A program made the position numbers and the translations under genes. From JAJKIV01 sp036741775 (lineage in GTDB: Bacteria; Gemmatimonadota; Gemmatimonadetes; Gemmatimonadales; Gemmatimonadaceae): a stretch of DNA of 64,000 bases. The notes beneath the pieces were generated by a model that worked only from the letters and a program-made list of their open reading frames with translations, was not told the origin of the DNA and made no database searches. Shown one piece after another: positions 27,031 to 33,891 of this stretch. Location of the stretch: positions 1 to 64,000 of the forward strand of contig DAINRQ010000016.1 in assembly GCA_036741775.1 (NCBI GenBank), read 5' to 3'. Every line of letters begins with the position of its first letter. Within the stretch, counting starts at the first letter, position 1.

Positions 27031-27488
27031 TGGACCACCTGGACGAAGCCGGCACGAGTGAGACGCACCTGACGCGAGTAGCTGCCGTCGCCGAGGGTGA
27101 CGGTGAGTGGGAGCGACGTGATCCCGGCGGGGAACACATCCACGGTCGGGTTCGAGAACGCCAGCGTGTTCAACTTCCACTCCGTATCGGGCCCCAGCTC
27201 GCGGCGCCGCAACACCGTCCCCGTCGCGCGGTCCGCGACGACGAACGTCTTCGCTCCGGGCGAGAACGCAATGCGGACCGGCTTCCGTTGACGCCCGGCG
27301 TACGAGACCGCCGTCTCCAGATCGCTGGCGATGACGCTCGCCGCCTGATTGACGCGCCCGTGGCGCAGTCGCCTGGCGGTCGATGGGAACGCCATCGCCG
27401 TCACGAGGGCGACGATGACTATCACAATCAGCATCTCTGGCAGCGTGACACCGCGCCTGCGAATGTAGGGACTGTCCTGTACGCGCAT
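27027..27488 (-). CDS. GspH/FimT-family pseudopilin
   Basis: Protein of 153 residues. The prepilin motif RRG-VTLPEMLIVIVIVALV lies right after an 11-residue leader, with glutamate 5 present. The rest matches GspH/FimT layout: PSTARRLRHGRVNQAASVIASDLETAVSYAGRQRKPVRIAF and a closing beta domain. It is the first gene of the operon fimT-like, pilV-like, pilW-like, pilX-like; all junctions overlap by 1-4 bp, so synthesis is coupled. No major pilin, prepilin peptidase or assembly ATPase is in the window. Confidence 0.87.
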   Translation of the reverse strand: MRVQDSPYIRRRGVTLPEMLIVIVIVALVTAMAFPSTARRLRHGRVNQAASVIASDLETAVSYAGRQRKPVRIAFSPGAKTFVVADRATGTVLRRRELGPDTEWKLNTLAFSNPTVDVFPAGITSLPLTVTLGDGSYSRQVRLTRAGFVQVVQ

Positions 27489-27803
27489 CTGAGGCCCCTG
27501 TCAGGAAAGTTCGGGTGATCGTGACCGTGTACTTGCCGCGGTTGTGTTAGGCAACACAGGTGCCGTTTGACCGAACGCGAATAGGCCGACCAGAAAGGCG
27601 ACAGTCCGGTCAGTGCGCCCGCCGGTCGGACACGAGTTGGTGATGTGCGTGACAGGGGCGTTGTGACGCGATGCCTAACGCGGTCGCTCGCTACGAATCG
27701 CGTGTGATGGCTGACACACGGCTGATGGAGGCGCTGCTGTCACAACGCCACGGCACCGGTGCTACAATCGGGCGGTCGAAACCGGCAATGGATGCCGCGC
27801 CGT
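27489..27803. other. intergenic region with nested inverted repeats
   Basis: These 315 bp lie between two operons on the minus strand and should hold the promoter of the pilin operon. GGCGTTGTGAC (27657-27667) pairs perfectly with GTCACAACGCC (27739-27749), enclosing CGTGTG/CACACG at about 27702-27721. A second small hairpin TGTGTT-AGGC-AACACA is at 27543-27558. No gene is supported. Confidence 0.55.
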
Positions 27804-28499
27804 CTACTCCACGCGCGCCAGGACGAAGCGCTGCGTCTCCCGCCACCCACCAGCGGCCATCGAATCAGGCACCTCGAACACGCCGTCGAGCGCCGTCGTC
27901 AGCGCAACCGCGTACCGCTCCCGGAGCCGGCGGACGACGCGGCCCGACGCGTCATGTGTCGTGACCGTCGTGTGCACGACCCCGAACGATCGGCCCGATA
28001 CCTCGGCCCGCCCGGCGTCGCCGGTGACGTACCGCACACTGCCCCCATCTACCTGCGGGATCGCGATCGACATCCTGGCACCGATGGGCCGCTGCATACG
28101 CAACTCCGCGGCCGAAGCGTTCCACGCGAACAACGTGTCTCCGCCCCTACATAGTAGTCGGACCTCGGGGGTCGGCTGGTTCGGACGCGTTCGCAGCATG
28201 ACGCGAGTGCACCCCTGTCGCGTGCCGACCACGACGCCGTGCGTGACCGAGTCGACAGTCCATGCCGGCTGCTCGCTGTCACCGCTCGCGTAGATGAGTC
28301 GGAGTCCGGGTGAAAGCCCCACGGCCGGCGCGTCCGCTGCGCTCGACTGCGCCGGTGAGGCAACGCTGTCTGCCGCGTCCGTATACGAGCCCGTGTACGA
28401 GGTCCGCGTCGTGCACGCCGCGCCGATCGACGCTATGAGACTGGCGGCAAGACAGGGGACGGCGAGACCACACGGAGCGCTGCCGCGACGCACGACCAT
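27804..28499 (-). CDS. hypothetical lipoprotein
   Basis: Protein of 231 residues. Hydrophobic signal with lipobox (LIASIGAAC) near residue 27, so an outer- or inner-membrane-anchored lipoprotein. The rest is a single beta-rich domain of about 190 residues (LRLIYASGDSEQPAWTVDSVTHG...WRETQRFVLARVE) that loosely resembles DUF3108-type beta proteins; I do not recognise a family. The start is ATG at 28499; a GTG at 28508 that overlaps the GNAT stop is equally possible and would couple translation. It is the last gene of the arsR-SRPBCC-GNAT operon. Confidence 0.7.
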   Translation of the reverse strand: MVVRRGSAPCGLAVPCLAASLIASIGAACTTRTSYTGSYTDAADSVASPAQSSAADAPAVGLSPGLRLIYASGDSEQPAWTVDSVTHGVVVGTRQGCTRVMLRTRPNQPTPEVRLLCRGGDTLFAWNASAAELRMQRPIGARMSIAIPQVDGGSVRYVTGDAGRAEVSGRSFGVVHTTVTTHDASGRVVRRLRERYAVALTTALDGVFEVPDSMAAGGWRETQRFVLARVE

Positions 28500-28504
28500 C
28501 GTGT

Positions 28505-29122
28505 TCACTCGGCGGTGTTGGGTGAGGGGCGAAAGAGCGTCCACGTCTCGAGGTCGGACGCGACGCGCGCGTAACCCTGTACGCGATACCCGCAGTGCTC
28601 GTACAGCGAGACGTTCGCGGCCCGTTCGGTCGTTAGGCTCACGCCACATGACAGCGGGTCCGAGGCGGCGAGGTCGTGCACGGCGTCCAGTAGCAACCGG
28701 CCCAGGCCGCGCCCGTGGAGCGATCGGCGAACGCCGATCATGTTGAGGTGGTGGTGGGGTGAGGCGACCGCGAACTGCGACGTGGCGGCAACGAAGCCGT
28801 CGTATCGGGTGCGGGCCTCGACGCCGAGCTCCGACCAGATCCGCTCGCGCAGTGTGAGCAGCCGAGGTGGCGCCTCCGGCGCCACGCGCGAGGTCATCAC
28901 CGCCGCCGCGACGAGACCCCCGCGCGCCTCGCGGAGGCCAAACATCGGCTCGTCGCGAAGGGCGCGACTGTTGACGAAGAGCTCGACGAGTCGCGGCAGC
29001 CGCTCGTCGTATCGCTCGAGGTCGCCGATGACGTGCCGCATGACCGGGTAGTCGTAGAACGCGTCGCTCAACACCGACACGATCTCGCCGACGTCGTCGG
29101 CGGACAGGACCGTCACGTTCAC
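28505..29122 (-). CDS. GNAT-family N-acetyltransferase
   Basis: Protein of 205 residues with a GNAT fold. The acetyl-CoA-binding motif is at HGRGLGRLLLDAVHDLA (near residue 135), preceded by HHLNMIGVRRSL for beta 4 and followed by LTTERAANVSLYEHCGYRV. It should transfer an acetyl group to an amine; the substrate is unknown. The GTG start at 29122 overlaps the TGA of the SRPBCC gene (GTGA). Confidence 0.88.
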   Translation of the reverse strand: MNVTVLSADDVGEIVSVLSDAFYDYPVMRHVIGDLERYDERLPRLVELFVNSRALRDEPMFGLREARGGLVAAAVMTSRVAPEAPPRLLTLRERIWSELGVEARTRYDGFVAATSQFAVASPHHHLNMIGVRRSLHGRGLGRLLLDAVHDLAASDPLSCGVSLTTERAANVSLYEHCGYRVQGYARVASDLETWTLFRPSPNTAE

Positions 29123-29541
29123 GCGAGCGCCGCCTCGAGCTGGTCGAGCCAGATGCGGAAGCCTTCACGTACTCCATCCAGCTCCTCGGCGGTGGCCGGA
29201 CGGCCGCTCCACCCGTTGACGAGCGTGAGCTCCGTGCGCCGAGGCCCGAGCGCGCGGAAGGAGACGTCGACGTATTCGTCCTCGTACTCGCCCGGTTTGG
29301 CGCTATGGTGGCGGAACGTCTTGACGAGTCGTCTGCCCGGCTCCAGTACGCGGTATTCGCCGGTGAAGGTGTTCACCGACCCATCGTCCTCATGGATCGT
29401 GATGCGATAGCGACCCCCGACCTGGACGTCCGCTTCGACGATGGTCGCCATCCATCGGCGCATGATCGACGGGTCCGTCCACGCCGCGTACAGGTCGTCT
29501 GCCGATGCGTTGATCACCCTGACGATGGTGACAGCGTTCAT
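29119..29541 (-). CDS. SRPBCC (AHSA1-like) domain protein
   Basis: Protein of about 140 residues from ATG 29541 (a GTG at 29553 would add four). Typical AHSA1/START-like sequence: VRVINASADDLYAAWTDPSIMRRWM, GGRYRITIHEDDG, FTGEYRVLEPGRRLVKTF, then TELTLVNGW and the long C-terminal helix DGVREGFRIWLDQLEAAL. These helix-grip proteins bind hydrophobic ligands; the exact role is unknown. It is paired with the ArsR repressor 17 bp upstream, the classic arrangement of this ArsR subfamily. Confidence 0.9.
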   Translation of the reverse strand: MNAVTIVRVINASADDLYAAWTDPSIMRRWMATIVEADVQVGGRYRITIHEDDGSVNTFTGEYRVLEPGRRLVKTFRHHSAKPGEYEDEYVDVSFRALGPRRTELTLVNGWSGRPATAEELDGVREGFRIWLDQLEAALA

Positions 29542-29558
29542 CTGTTCGGTCACGATGC

Positions 29559-29894
29559 TCAGGCCTCCGGATCTGGGTTGAACATGGTCTCGAGCGCGTC
29601 GAGGCGCGCGGTCCAGAAGCGCTCCGCGTCGGCCAGCCACTGCTGTGCGGCCACCAGCGGATTGGGGTCGAGCCGACATGTGTGGGTTCGGCCGCGGATC
29701 GTCCGGCGGACGAGGCCGGCTCGCTCGAGCGTCCGGACGTGTTTCGATGCGGCCGCGAGCGTCATGTCGAATGGGGCAGCGAGCTCACCGACCGTACGCT
29801 CCCGCCGCGCGAGGGTCCGCACCATCGCCCGTCGCGTCGGGTCCGCGAGGGCGTGGAACACCTGGTCGAGGCGTGGTGGTTGATTGTTTACCAT
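29559..29894 (-). CDS. ArsR-family repressor paired with SRPBCC gene
   Basis: Protein of 111 residues, clearly paralogous to the regulator at 1362-1748 (FHALADPTRRAMVRTLARRERTVGELAAPFDMTLAAASKHVRTLERAGLVRR). No metal-binding cysteines. First gene of a four-gene operon (arsR, SRPBCC, GNAT, lipoprotein). The start codon lies inside the proximal operator repeat, which argues for direct autorepression. Confidence 0.93.
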   Translation of the reverse strand: MVNNQPPRLDQVFHALADPTRRAMVRTLARRERTVGELAAPFDMTLAAASKHVRTLERAGLVRRTIRGRTHTCRLDPNPLVAAQQWLADAERFWTARLDALETMFNPDPEA

Positions 29895-29946
29895 ATGGTT
29901 GAATAATTTGATACTCGTTACTCAATTGTCAACCGTATGGTTGAAT
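29890..29946. promoter_or_regulatory. operator/promoter region of arsR (2)
   Basis: The 11-mer TATGGTTGAAT occurs twice, at 29894-29904 and 29936-29946, 42 bp (four helical turns) apart. Each is the right half of an inverted repeat: TCAACC-GTAT-GGTTGA at 29929-29944 is perfect, while the start-proximal one, TTTACC-ATAT-GGTTGA, is imperfect. A TTGACA -35 box on the minus strand (29927-29932) overlaps the distal site. The half-site AACC/GGTT matches the operators of the first arsR. Confidence 0.65.
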
Positions 29947-30034
29947 GACAATGAGCTTCGGATGCTGGGGCGCGGCCACCGCACCGGCACGCCCGCTGCG
30001 CTCCTGCACGCTGCCTTCAGACCTCGGGTGTCCC

Positions 30035-30148
30035 GTGCCGATCCGATTCCGCTCGTCAGGCTGCATTGCCAGCATCGTCATCTCGATCGTGCTGACCGTC
30101 GCCCTCAACCTGCTCCTGCGCGGATGTGCGGGCTCCGCTACGTTCTGA
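30035..30148 (+). CDS. possible small membrane protein (37 aa)
   Basis: A GTG at 30035 opens a 37-residue frame with the pattern SSGCIASIVISIVLTVALNLLLRGC: a short basic start, one hydrophobic helix and two flanking cysteines. The layout looks like tiny membrane proteins found in soil bacteria, but it is too short for a safe call and no ribosome site is obvious. Confidence 0.3.
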   Translation: MPIRFRSSGCIASIVISIVLTVALNLLLRGCAGSATF

Positions 30149-30271
30149 ATCTGCAATCACGAAGTTGTCGATCCGGAAGCGGCTGATTCGACGTGTAAGT
30201 AGAAGGAATGTTCACTCGCCGAACTGCTCAGGCGACCCGACACCACACGACGGCACACGCGGAGGCCTCCA

Positions 30272-30697
30272 ATGCGATTCATGGTCATCGTCAAGGCCAA
30301 CAAGGACACCGAAGCCGGCGTCCTCCCGTCCGAGCAGATGCTGGACGCAATGACGCGGTACAACGAGGAGCTCGTGAAGGCCGGCGTCATGATCGCCGGC
30401 GAGGGGCTGCAGCCGAGCTCGAAAGGCGCGCGCGTCAGGTTCTCGGGCTCGAATCGAACCGTCATCGATGGCCCATTCGCGGAAGCGAAGGAGCTCATCG
30501 CGGGCTTCTGGCTCTTCGAGGTGAAGTCGCTCGACGAGGCGATCGAATGGGTGAAGCGCTGCCCGAACCCGACGGGTGAGGAATCGGAGATCGAGATCCG
30601 CCAGGTATTCGAGGCGGCGGACTTTGGGGAGGCCTACACGCCCGAGATCCGGGAGCGTGAGGAGCGGCTCGCGGAGCAGCTGGCCGGTAAGCGGTAG
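30272..30697 (+). CDS. YCII/DGPF-domain protein (ECF42 partner)
   Basis: Protein of 141 residues with an intact YCII-related fold: MRFMVIVKANKDTEAG at the start and the hallmark motif IDGPFAEAKELIAGFW in the middle. DGPF proteins are the conserved genomic partners of ECF42 sigma factors, and such a sigma gene follows 83 bp downstream. Their biochemical role is not established. The TAG stop is inside a small hairpin CGGTAG-ATAA-CTACCG (30692-30707), too weak to be a sure terminator. Confidence 0.9.
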   Translation: MRFMVIVKANKDTEAGVLPSEQMLDAMTRYNEELVKAGVMIAGEGLQPSSKGARVRFSGSNRTVIDGPFAEAKELIAGFWLFEVKSLDEAIEWVKRCPNPTGEESEIEIRQVFEAADFGEAYTPEIREREERLAEQLAGKR

Positions 30698-30780
30698 ATA
30701 ACTACCGTTCAGGCTTGGAGATACGGAAAAAGCTGCACGCGGGCTTGAACTCGGGGGCGCTGGTGGTGTGATTGGAAGCC

Positions 30781-32061
30781 GTGACGGCTTCCAACACCCA
30801 CCGCGCCATCGACGCGGTCTGGCGGATCGAATCGGCGAAGCTGATCGCCGGGCTCACGCGCATCGTCCGCGACGTCGGCCTCGCGGAGGACCTCGCCCAG
30901 GACGCCCTCGTCGCCGCGCTCGAGAAGTGGCCGGAGCAGGGGGTCCCTGCGAACCCGGGCGCCTGGCTCATGGCGACCGCGAAGCACCGCGCGATCGACG
31001 CCTTGCGTCGCAACCAGCTCCTCGATCGCAAGCACGAGCAGCTCGGGCACGAGCTGACCGCAAAGCAGGAGTCGGCCGTTCCGGACCTCGACGCCGCGCT
31101 CGACGACGACATCGGCGATGACCTCCTTCGGCTCGTTTTCATGACGTGTCACCCGGTGCTTTCCACCGAGGCGCGCGTCGCGCTCACCCTTCGATTACTG
31201 GGTGGGCTCACCACCGACGAGATCGCCCGCGCATTCCTCGTTCCCGAAGCGACGGTCGCGCAGCGCATCGTCCGCGCGAAGAAGACGCTGAACGAGGCCA
31301 GGGTCCCGTTCGAGGTGCCGCGCGGTGAAGAGCTCAACGCTCGGCTGTCGTCGGTGCTCGGCGTCATCTACCTCGTCTTCAACGAGGGATACTCCGCCAC
31401 CGCTGGCGAGGACTGGCTCCGGCCAGCACTGTGCGATGATGCGCTGAGACTCGGGCGCATTCTGGCGGGACTCATGCCGAACGAGCCCGAGGTGCATGGG
31501 CTTGTCGCGCTCATGGAGATCCAGGCCTCGCGGTCGCGAGCGCGAGTGGGGCCGAACGGAGAACCGGTCCTCCTTCTCGAGCAGGACCGCGCTCGATGGG
31601 ATCAGCTGCTCATTCGCCGCGGTCTTGCTGCGCTGCAGCGGGCGGAACAGCTCGGCGGTGCATCTGGACCGTACGCGCTACAGGCCGCGATCGCGGCGTG
31701 TCACGCGCGAGCGCGTCAGGCGGACGACACGGATTGGGAGCGAATCGTGGCGTTGTATGATGCGCTCGCGGAACGAACGCCGTCGCCGGTGGTCGAATTG
31801 AACCGAGCAGTGGCCATCTCGATGGCGCGGGGACCAGCGGCGGGCCTCGAGGCAGCCGACCGGTTGACCAACGAACGCCGGCTCAAGGGATATCATCTCT
31901 TACCCGGGGTACGTGGCGATCTTCTGGCCAAGCTCGGCCGGCTGCCGGAGGCCGCCGCCGAGTTCGAGCGCGCCGCGTCGCTCACGCGAAACGCGCGGGA
32001 GCGCGATCTGTTGCTGGAGCGCGCCCGCGCGTGCGAAGCGGGGAACGCCCCGGCGCGCTGA
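30781..32061 (+). CDS. ECF42-type RNA polymerase sigma factor with C-terminal TPR-like domain
   Basis: Protein of 426 residues from GTG 30781 (a TTG at 30772 is the alternative; no ATG is available). Sigma2 region at about 10-80 (AEDLAQDALVAALEKWPEQGVPANPGAWLMATAKHRAIDALRR), sigma4 region at about 120-180 (TEARVALTLRLLGGLTTDEIARAFLVPEATVAQRIVRAKKTL), then a long helical C-terminal extension (about 190-426) of the DUF6596/TPR kind including YLVFNEGYSAT. This extension defines ECF42. No anti-sigma gene is adjacent, as expected for the group, whose extension is thought to control activity. It probably forms one unit with the DGPF gene. Confidence 0.92.
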   Translation: MTASNTHRAIDAVWRIESAKLIAGLTRIVRDVGLAEDLAQDALVAALEKWPEQGVPANPGAWLMATAKHRAIDALRRNQLLDRKHEQLGHELTAKQESAVPDLDAALDDDIGDDLLRLVFMTCHPVLSTEARVALTLRLLGGLTTDEIARAFLVPEATVAQRIVRAKKTLNEARVPFEVPRGEELNARLSSVLGVIYLVFNEGYSATAGEDWLRPALCDDALRLGRILAGLMPNEPEVHGLVALMEIQASRSRARVGPNGEPVLLLEQDRARWDQLLIRRGLAALQRAEQLGGASGPYALQAAIAACHARARQADDTDWERIVALYDALAERTPSPVVELNRAVAISMARGPAAGLEAADRLTNERRLKGYHLLPGVRGDLLAKLGRLPEAAAEFERAASLTRNARERDLLLERARACEAGNAPAR

Positions 32062-32136
32062 AACCGAGGCGCGCCTGCCTTCTTACGGGACGTAGGCACT
32101 CTGTCCTGGTAGATGCAGTCGAACTGGCCGCGCCGG

Positions 32137-32985
32137 TCATCTCGTGTCGCCGAGTATATCGTGTAACGTCGAGGCGAGCAGGAGCGCGGGATTCTCAGGG
32201 CCGATGCCCTCGCCATTTTCCAGCGACCAGATTGTGGAGAGAACGGCTTGCGCGAACGCCCAGCGCATTACCCGGTCGCCGTTCGCCGACAATCGGGAGA
32301 CGAACGTAGCGACCCTGCGTTCGACGTTTACAGGCGTCGCCATGAGGTCGGGCCGCTCGCCAGGGTTTCGGAGCGCCGCGCCCAGCTCGTACTCGAGCTC
32401 CCCCACGACCCCTTTCGGGTCGATGGCAATCCAGCCGCGCGATCGATCGTAGAGCACGTTGTAGTGATGGAGGTCGCCGTGGAGCAGGCGCGTGTGGCGC
32501 TGCGATTCGCAGAGGTCGAGGTACGTGCGCTGACCGAGGGCGACGAGATCACGCGGGAGTTGTGGGTCGCCACCGGCCGCATAGCGGTCGAAGTCGCGCG
32601 CCCAGTCACGAACCGAGGGCCATGCGAGGTCGGCCGGTTCCGGGGCCATCGTCCCGATCACGTCACAGAGAATATTCGTAGCTCGGACGTCATCTCCGTG
32701 CCTAACGATCTCCACGAGCGGTGTCGCGGGCTCGAGGCGTTCGAGCAGCACGGCGCCGTCCACGGCGTCGAGCACGCGGACCATGCCACGACCACCGAAT
32801 GCGCGCGTCACCTCTCCCGCGCGCCATTCGTCGCCGGGCCGCCTCGCGACCTTGAGCACCACCGGTTCGCCGCCGCGCCACCCCAATCCGATCGACGACG
32901 ACGGCGTGTCGAGCGAGCGAACGATGGTCACCCGCCACTGGCGCGAGAGAGAAGCGAGTCGGTCGAGGACGTCGTCGTGAGTCAC
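32137..32985 (-). CDS. APH(6)/hydroxyurea phosphotransferase-family kinase
   Basis: Protein of 282 residues from GTG 32985; a GTG a few codons upstream is possible. Kinase fold of PF04655: ATP-lysine region GEPVVLKVARR, catalytic loop LLHGDLHHYNVLYD (D and N in HGDxHxxN), and metal aspartate in WIAIDPKGVVGELEYELG. Members phosphorylate streptomycin at the 6-position or inactivate hydroxyurea; the substrate here cannot be assigned from sequence. It is convergent to the ECF42 gene and lies 43 bp downstream of TrmO on the same strand. Confidence 0.87.
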   Translation of the reverse strand: MTHDDVLDRLASLSRQWRVTIVRSLDTPSSSIGLGWRGGEPVVLKVARRPGDEWRAGEVTRAFGGRGMVRVLDAVDGAVLLERLEPATPLVEIVRHGDDVRATNILCDVIGTMAPEPADLAWPSVRDWARDFDRYAAGGDPQLPRDLVALGQRTYLDLCESQRHTRLLHGDLHHYNVLYDRSRGWIAIDPKGVVGELEYELGAALRNPGERPDLMATPVNVERRVATFVSRLSANGDRVMRWAFAQAVLSTIWSLENGEGIGPENPALLLASTLHDILGDTR

Positions 32986-33028
32986 CGTGTGGTAGTAATA
33001 CACCCACCCCACCCCACGGTAGGCTCCG

Positions 33029-33451
33029 TCAACGCTCGATGGTCCGATCGAGCACCGGCTTGACGTCGATGATCGGCGTCCCATCGAACGCCTCGAGGTC
33101 GGCGACCTTGAATCGAGTCGCGCTCGCGACGTCCACAATGCGCACGCGATGGATGCCGATGGGGTTCGGGCGATCCTGCGACCGCGTACTGAACACGCCG
33201 CGCATCGGCGCACCGGCATCATCGCGAGGGTGCACGCGCAACGTCGTCCGATCCCCGCGATCCAGCCAGGTGAGGACCAGCACCTCGTCGCCGACGCGGA
33301 GATCGCGCAGCGCGTCCACGAACTCATCGCGGAACACGAGCCAGGCGTCGGGCGCGCCCTCGTGTCCCTGCTTCGGCGCATGGTCACGGTCGACGAGTGG
33401 CGACATCACGCGCCCGATGGGGTCCAGCGTGATCGGTGGTACGTGGGTCAT
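33029..33451 (-). CDS. TsaA/TrmO-family tRNA t6A37 N6-methyltransferase
   Basis: Protein of 140 residues, a beta-barrel methyltransferase of the UPF0066 family (VirR/TsaA). Signature blocks: ITLDPIGRVMSPL at the start, FSTRSQDRPNPIGIHRVRIVDV, and LEAFDGTPIIDVKPVLD near the end. The family uses S-adenosylmethionine to methylate N6-threonylcarbamoyladenosine at tRNA position 37. Bacterial TrmO often has an extra C-terminal domain that is missing here, so this is the short form. Confidence 0.88.
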   Translation of the reverse strand: MTHVPPITLDPIGRVMSPLVDRDHAPKQGHEGAPDAWLVFRDEFVDALRDLRVGDEVLVLTWLDRGDRTTLRVHPRDDAGAPMRGVFSTRSQDRPNPIGIHRVRIVDVASATRFKVADLEAFDGTPIIDVKPVLDRTIER

Positions 33452-33484
33452 GGGTGCGGCACGCTCTCCCGGGTGAGTGTCCGA

Positions 33485-33524
33485 ACAATATAGCCATTGA
33501 CAATATAGCCACAGTGCGTATAGT
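33485..33524 (+). promoter_or_regulatory. padR promoter with direct-repeat operators, leaderless transcript predicted
   Basis: TTGACA (33497-33502), a 16-nt spacer and TATAGT (33519-33524) form a near-consensus promoter. The predicted start site, about 7 nt later, falls on the ATG at 33532. Two 12-bp direct repeats ACAATATAGCCA at 33485-33496 and 33500-33511, 15 bp apart, flank and overlap the -35 box and are likely PadR sites. Confidence 0.65.
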
Positions 33525-33531
33525 TGGCCGC

Positions 33532-33891
33532 ATGACCACCAACCGAGATGCTACCGACCAGTTCCTTCCGCTCCCACCGGCGACGTTCCATATCCTGCTG
33601 GCCCTCCTGGACGGTGAGCGACACGGCTACGCGATCATCCAGGACGTCGAAGCACGCACCGATGGCGAGCTCCGCCTGAGCGCGGGCACATTGTACCGGT
33701 CCGTGGCTCGCATGGTCGAGCAGGAACTCATCGTCGAGGTCACGAGGCGAGCGACGCGGCAGGACGACGAGCGCCGCCGCTACTACCGCATCACGCCGCT
33801 CGGCACCGCAGTCGCGCGCGCCGAGATGCGACGTCTCACACAGCTCGTGCGGCTGGCGCGTGCGAGCGGGCTGTCACCAGAGGTCGTGTAA
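33532..33891 (+). CDS. PadR-family transcriptional regulator (second ADOP partner)
   Basis: Protein of 119 residues. PadR winged helix: FHILLALLDGERHGYAIIQDVEA, LSAGTLYRSVARMVEQELI, RRYYRITPLGTAVARAEM. No ribosome site precedes the ATG at 33532, consistent with a leaderless message. Its TAA shares a base with the ATG of the ADOP permease (TAATG), so the two are coupled. Confidence 0.93.
   Translation: MTTNRDATDQFLPLPPATFHILLALLDGERHGYAIIQDVEARTDGELRLSAGTLYRSVARMVEQELIVEVTRRATRQDDERRRYYRITPLGTAVARAEMRRLTQLVRLARASGLSPEVV

Noticed and set aside
30692..30707. Intrinsic terminator after the DGPF gene
   Set aside because: Six-bp stem with an AT loop and no T-run; it also overlaps the stop codon, so termination before the sigma gene is not supported.
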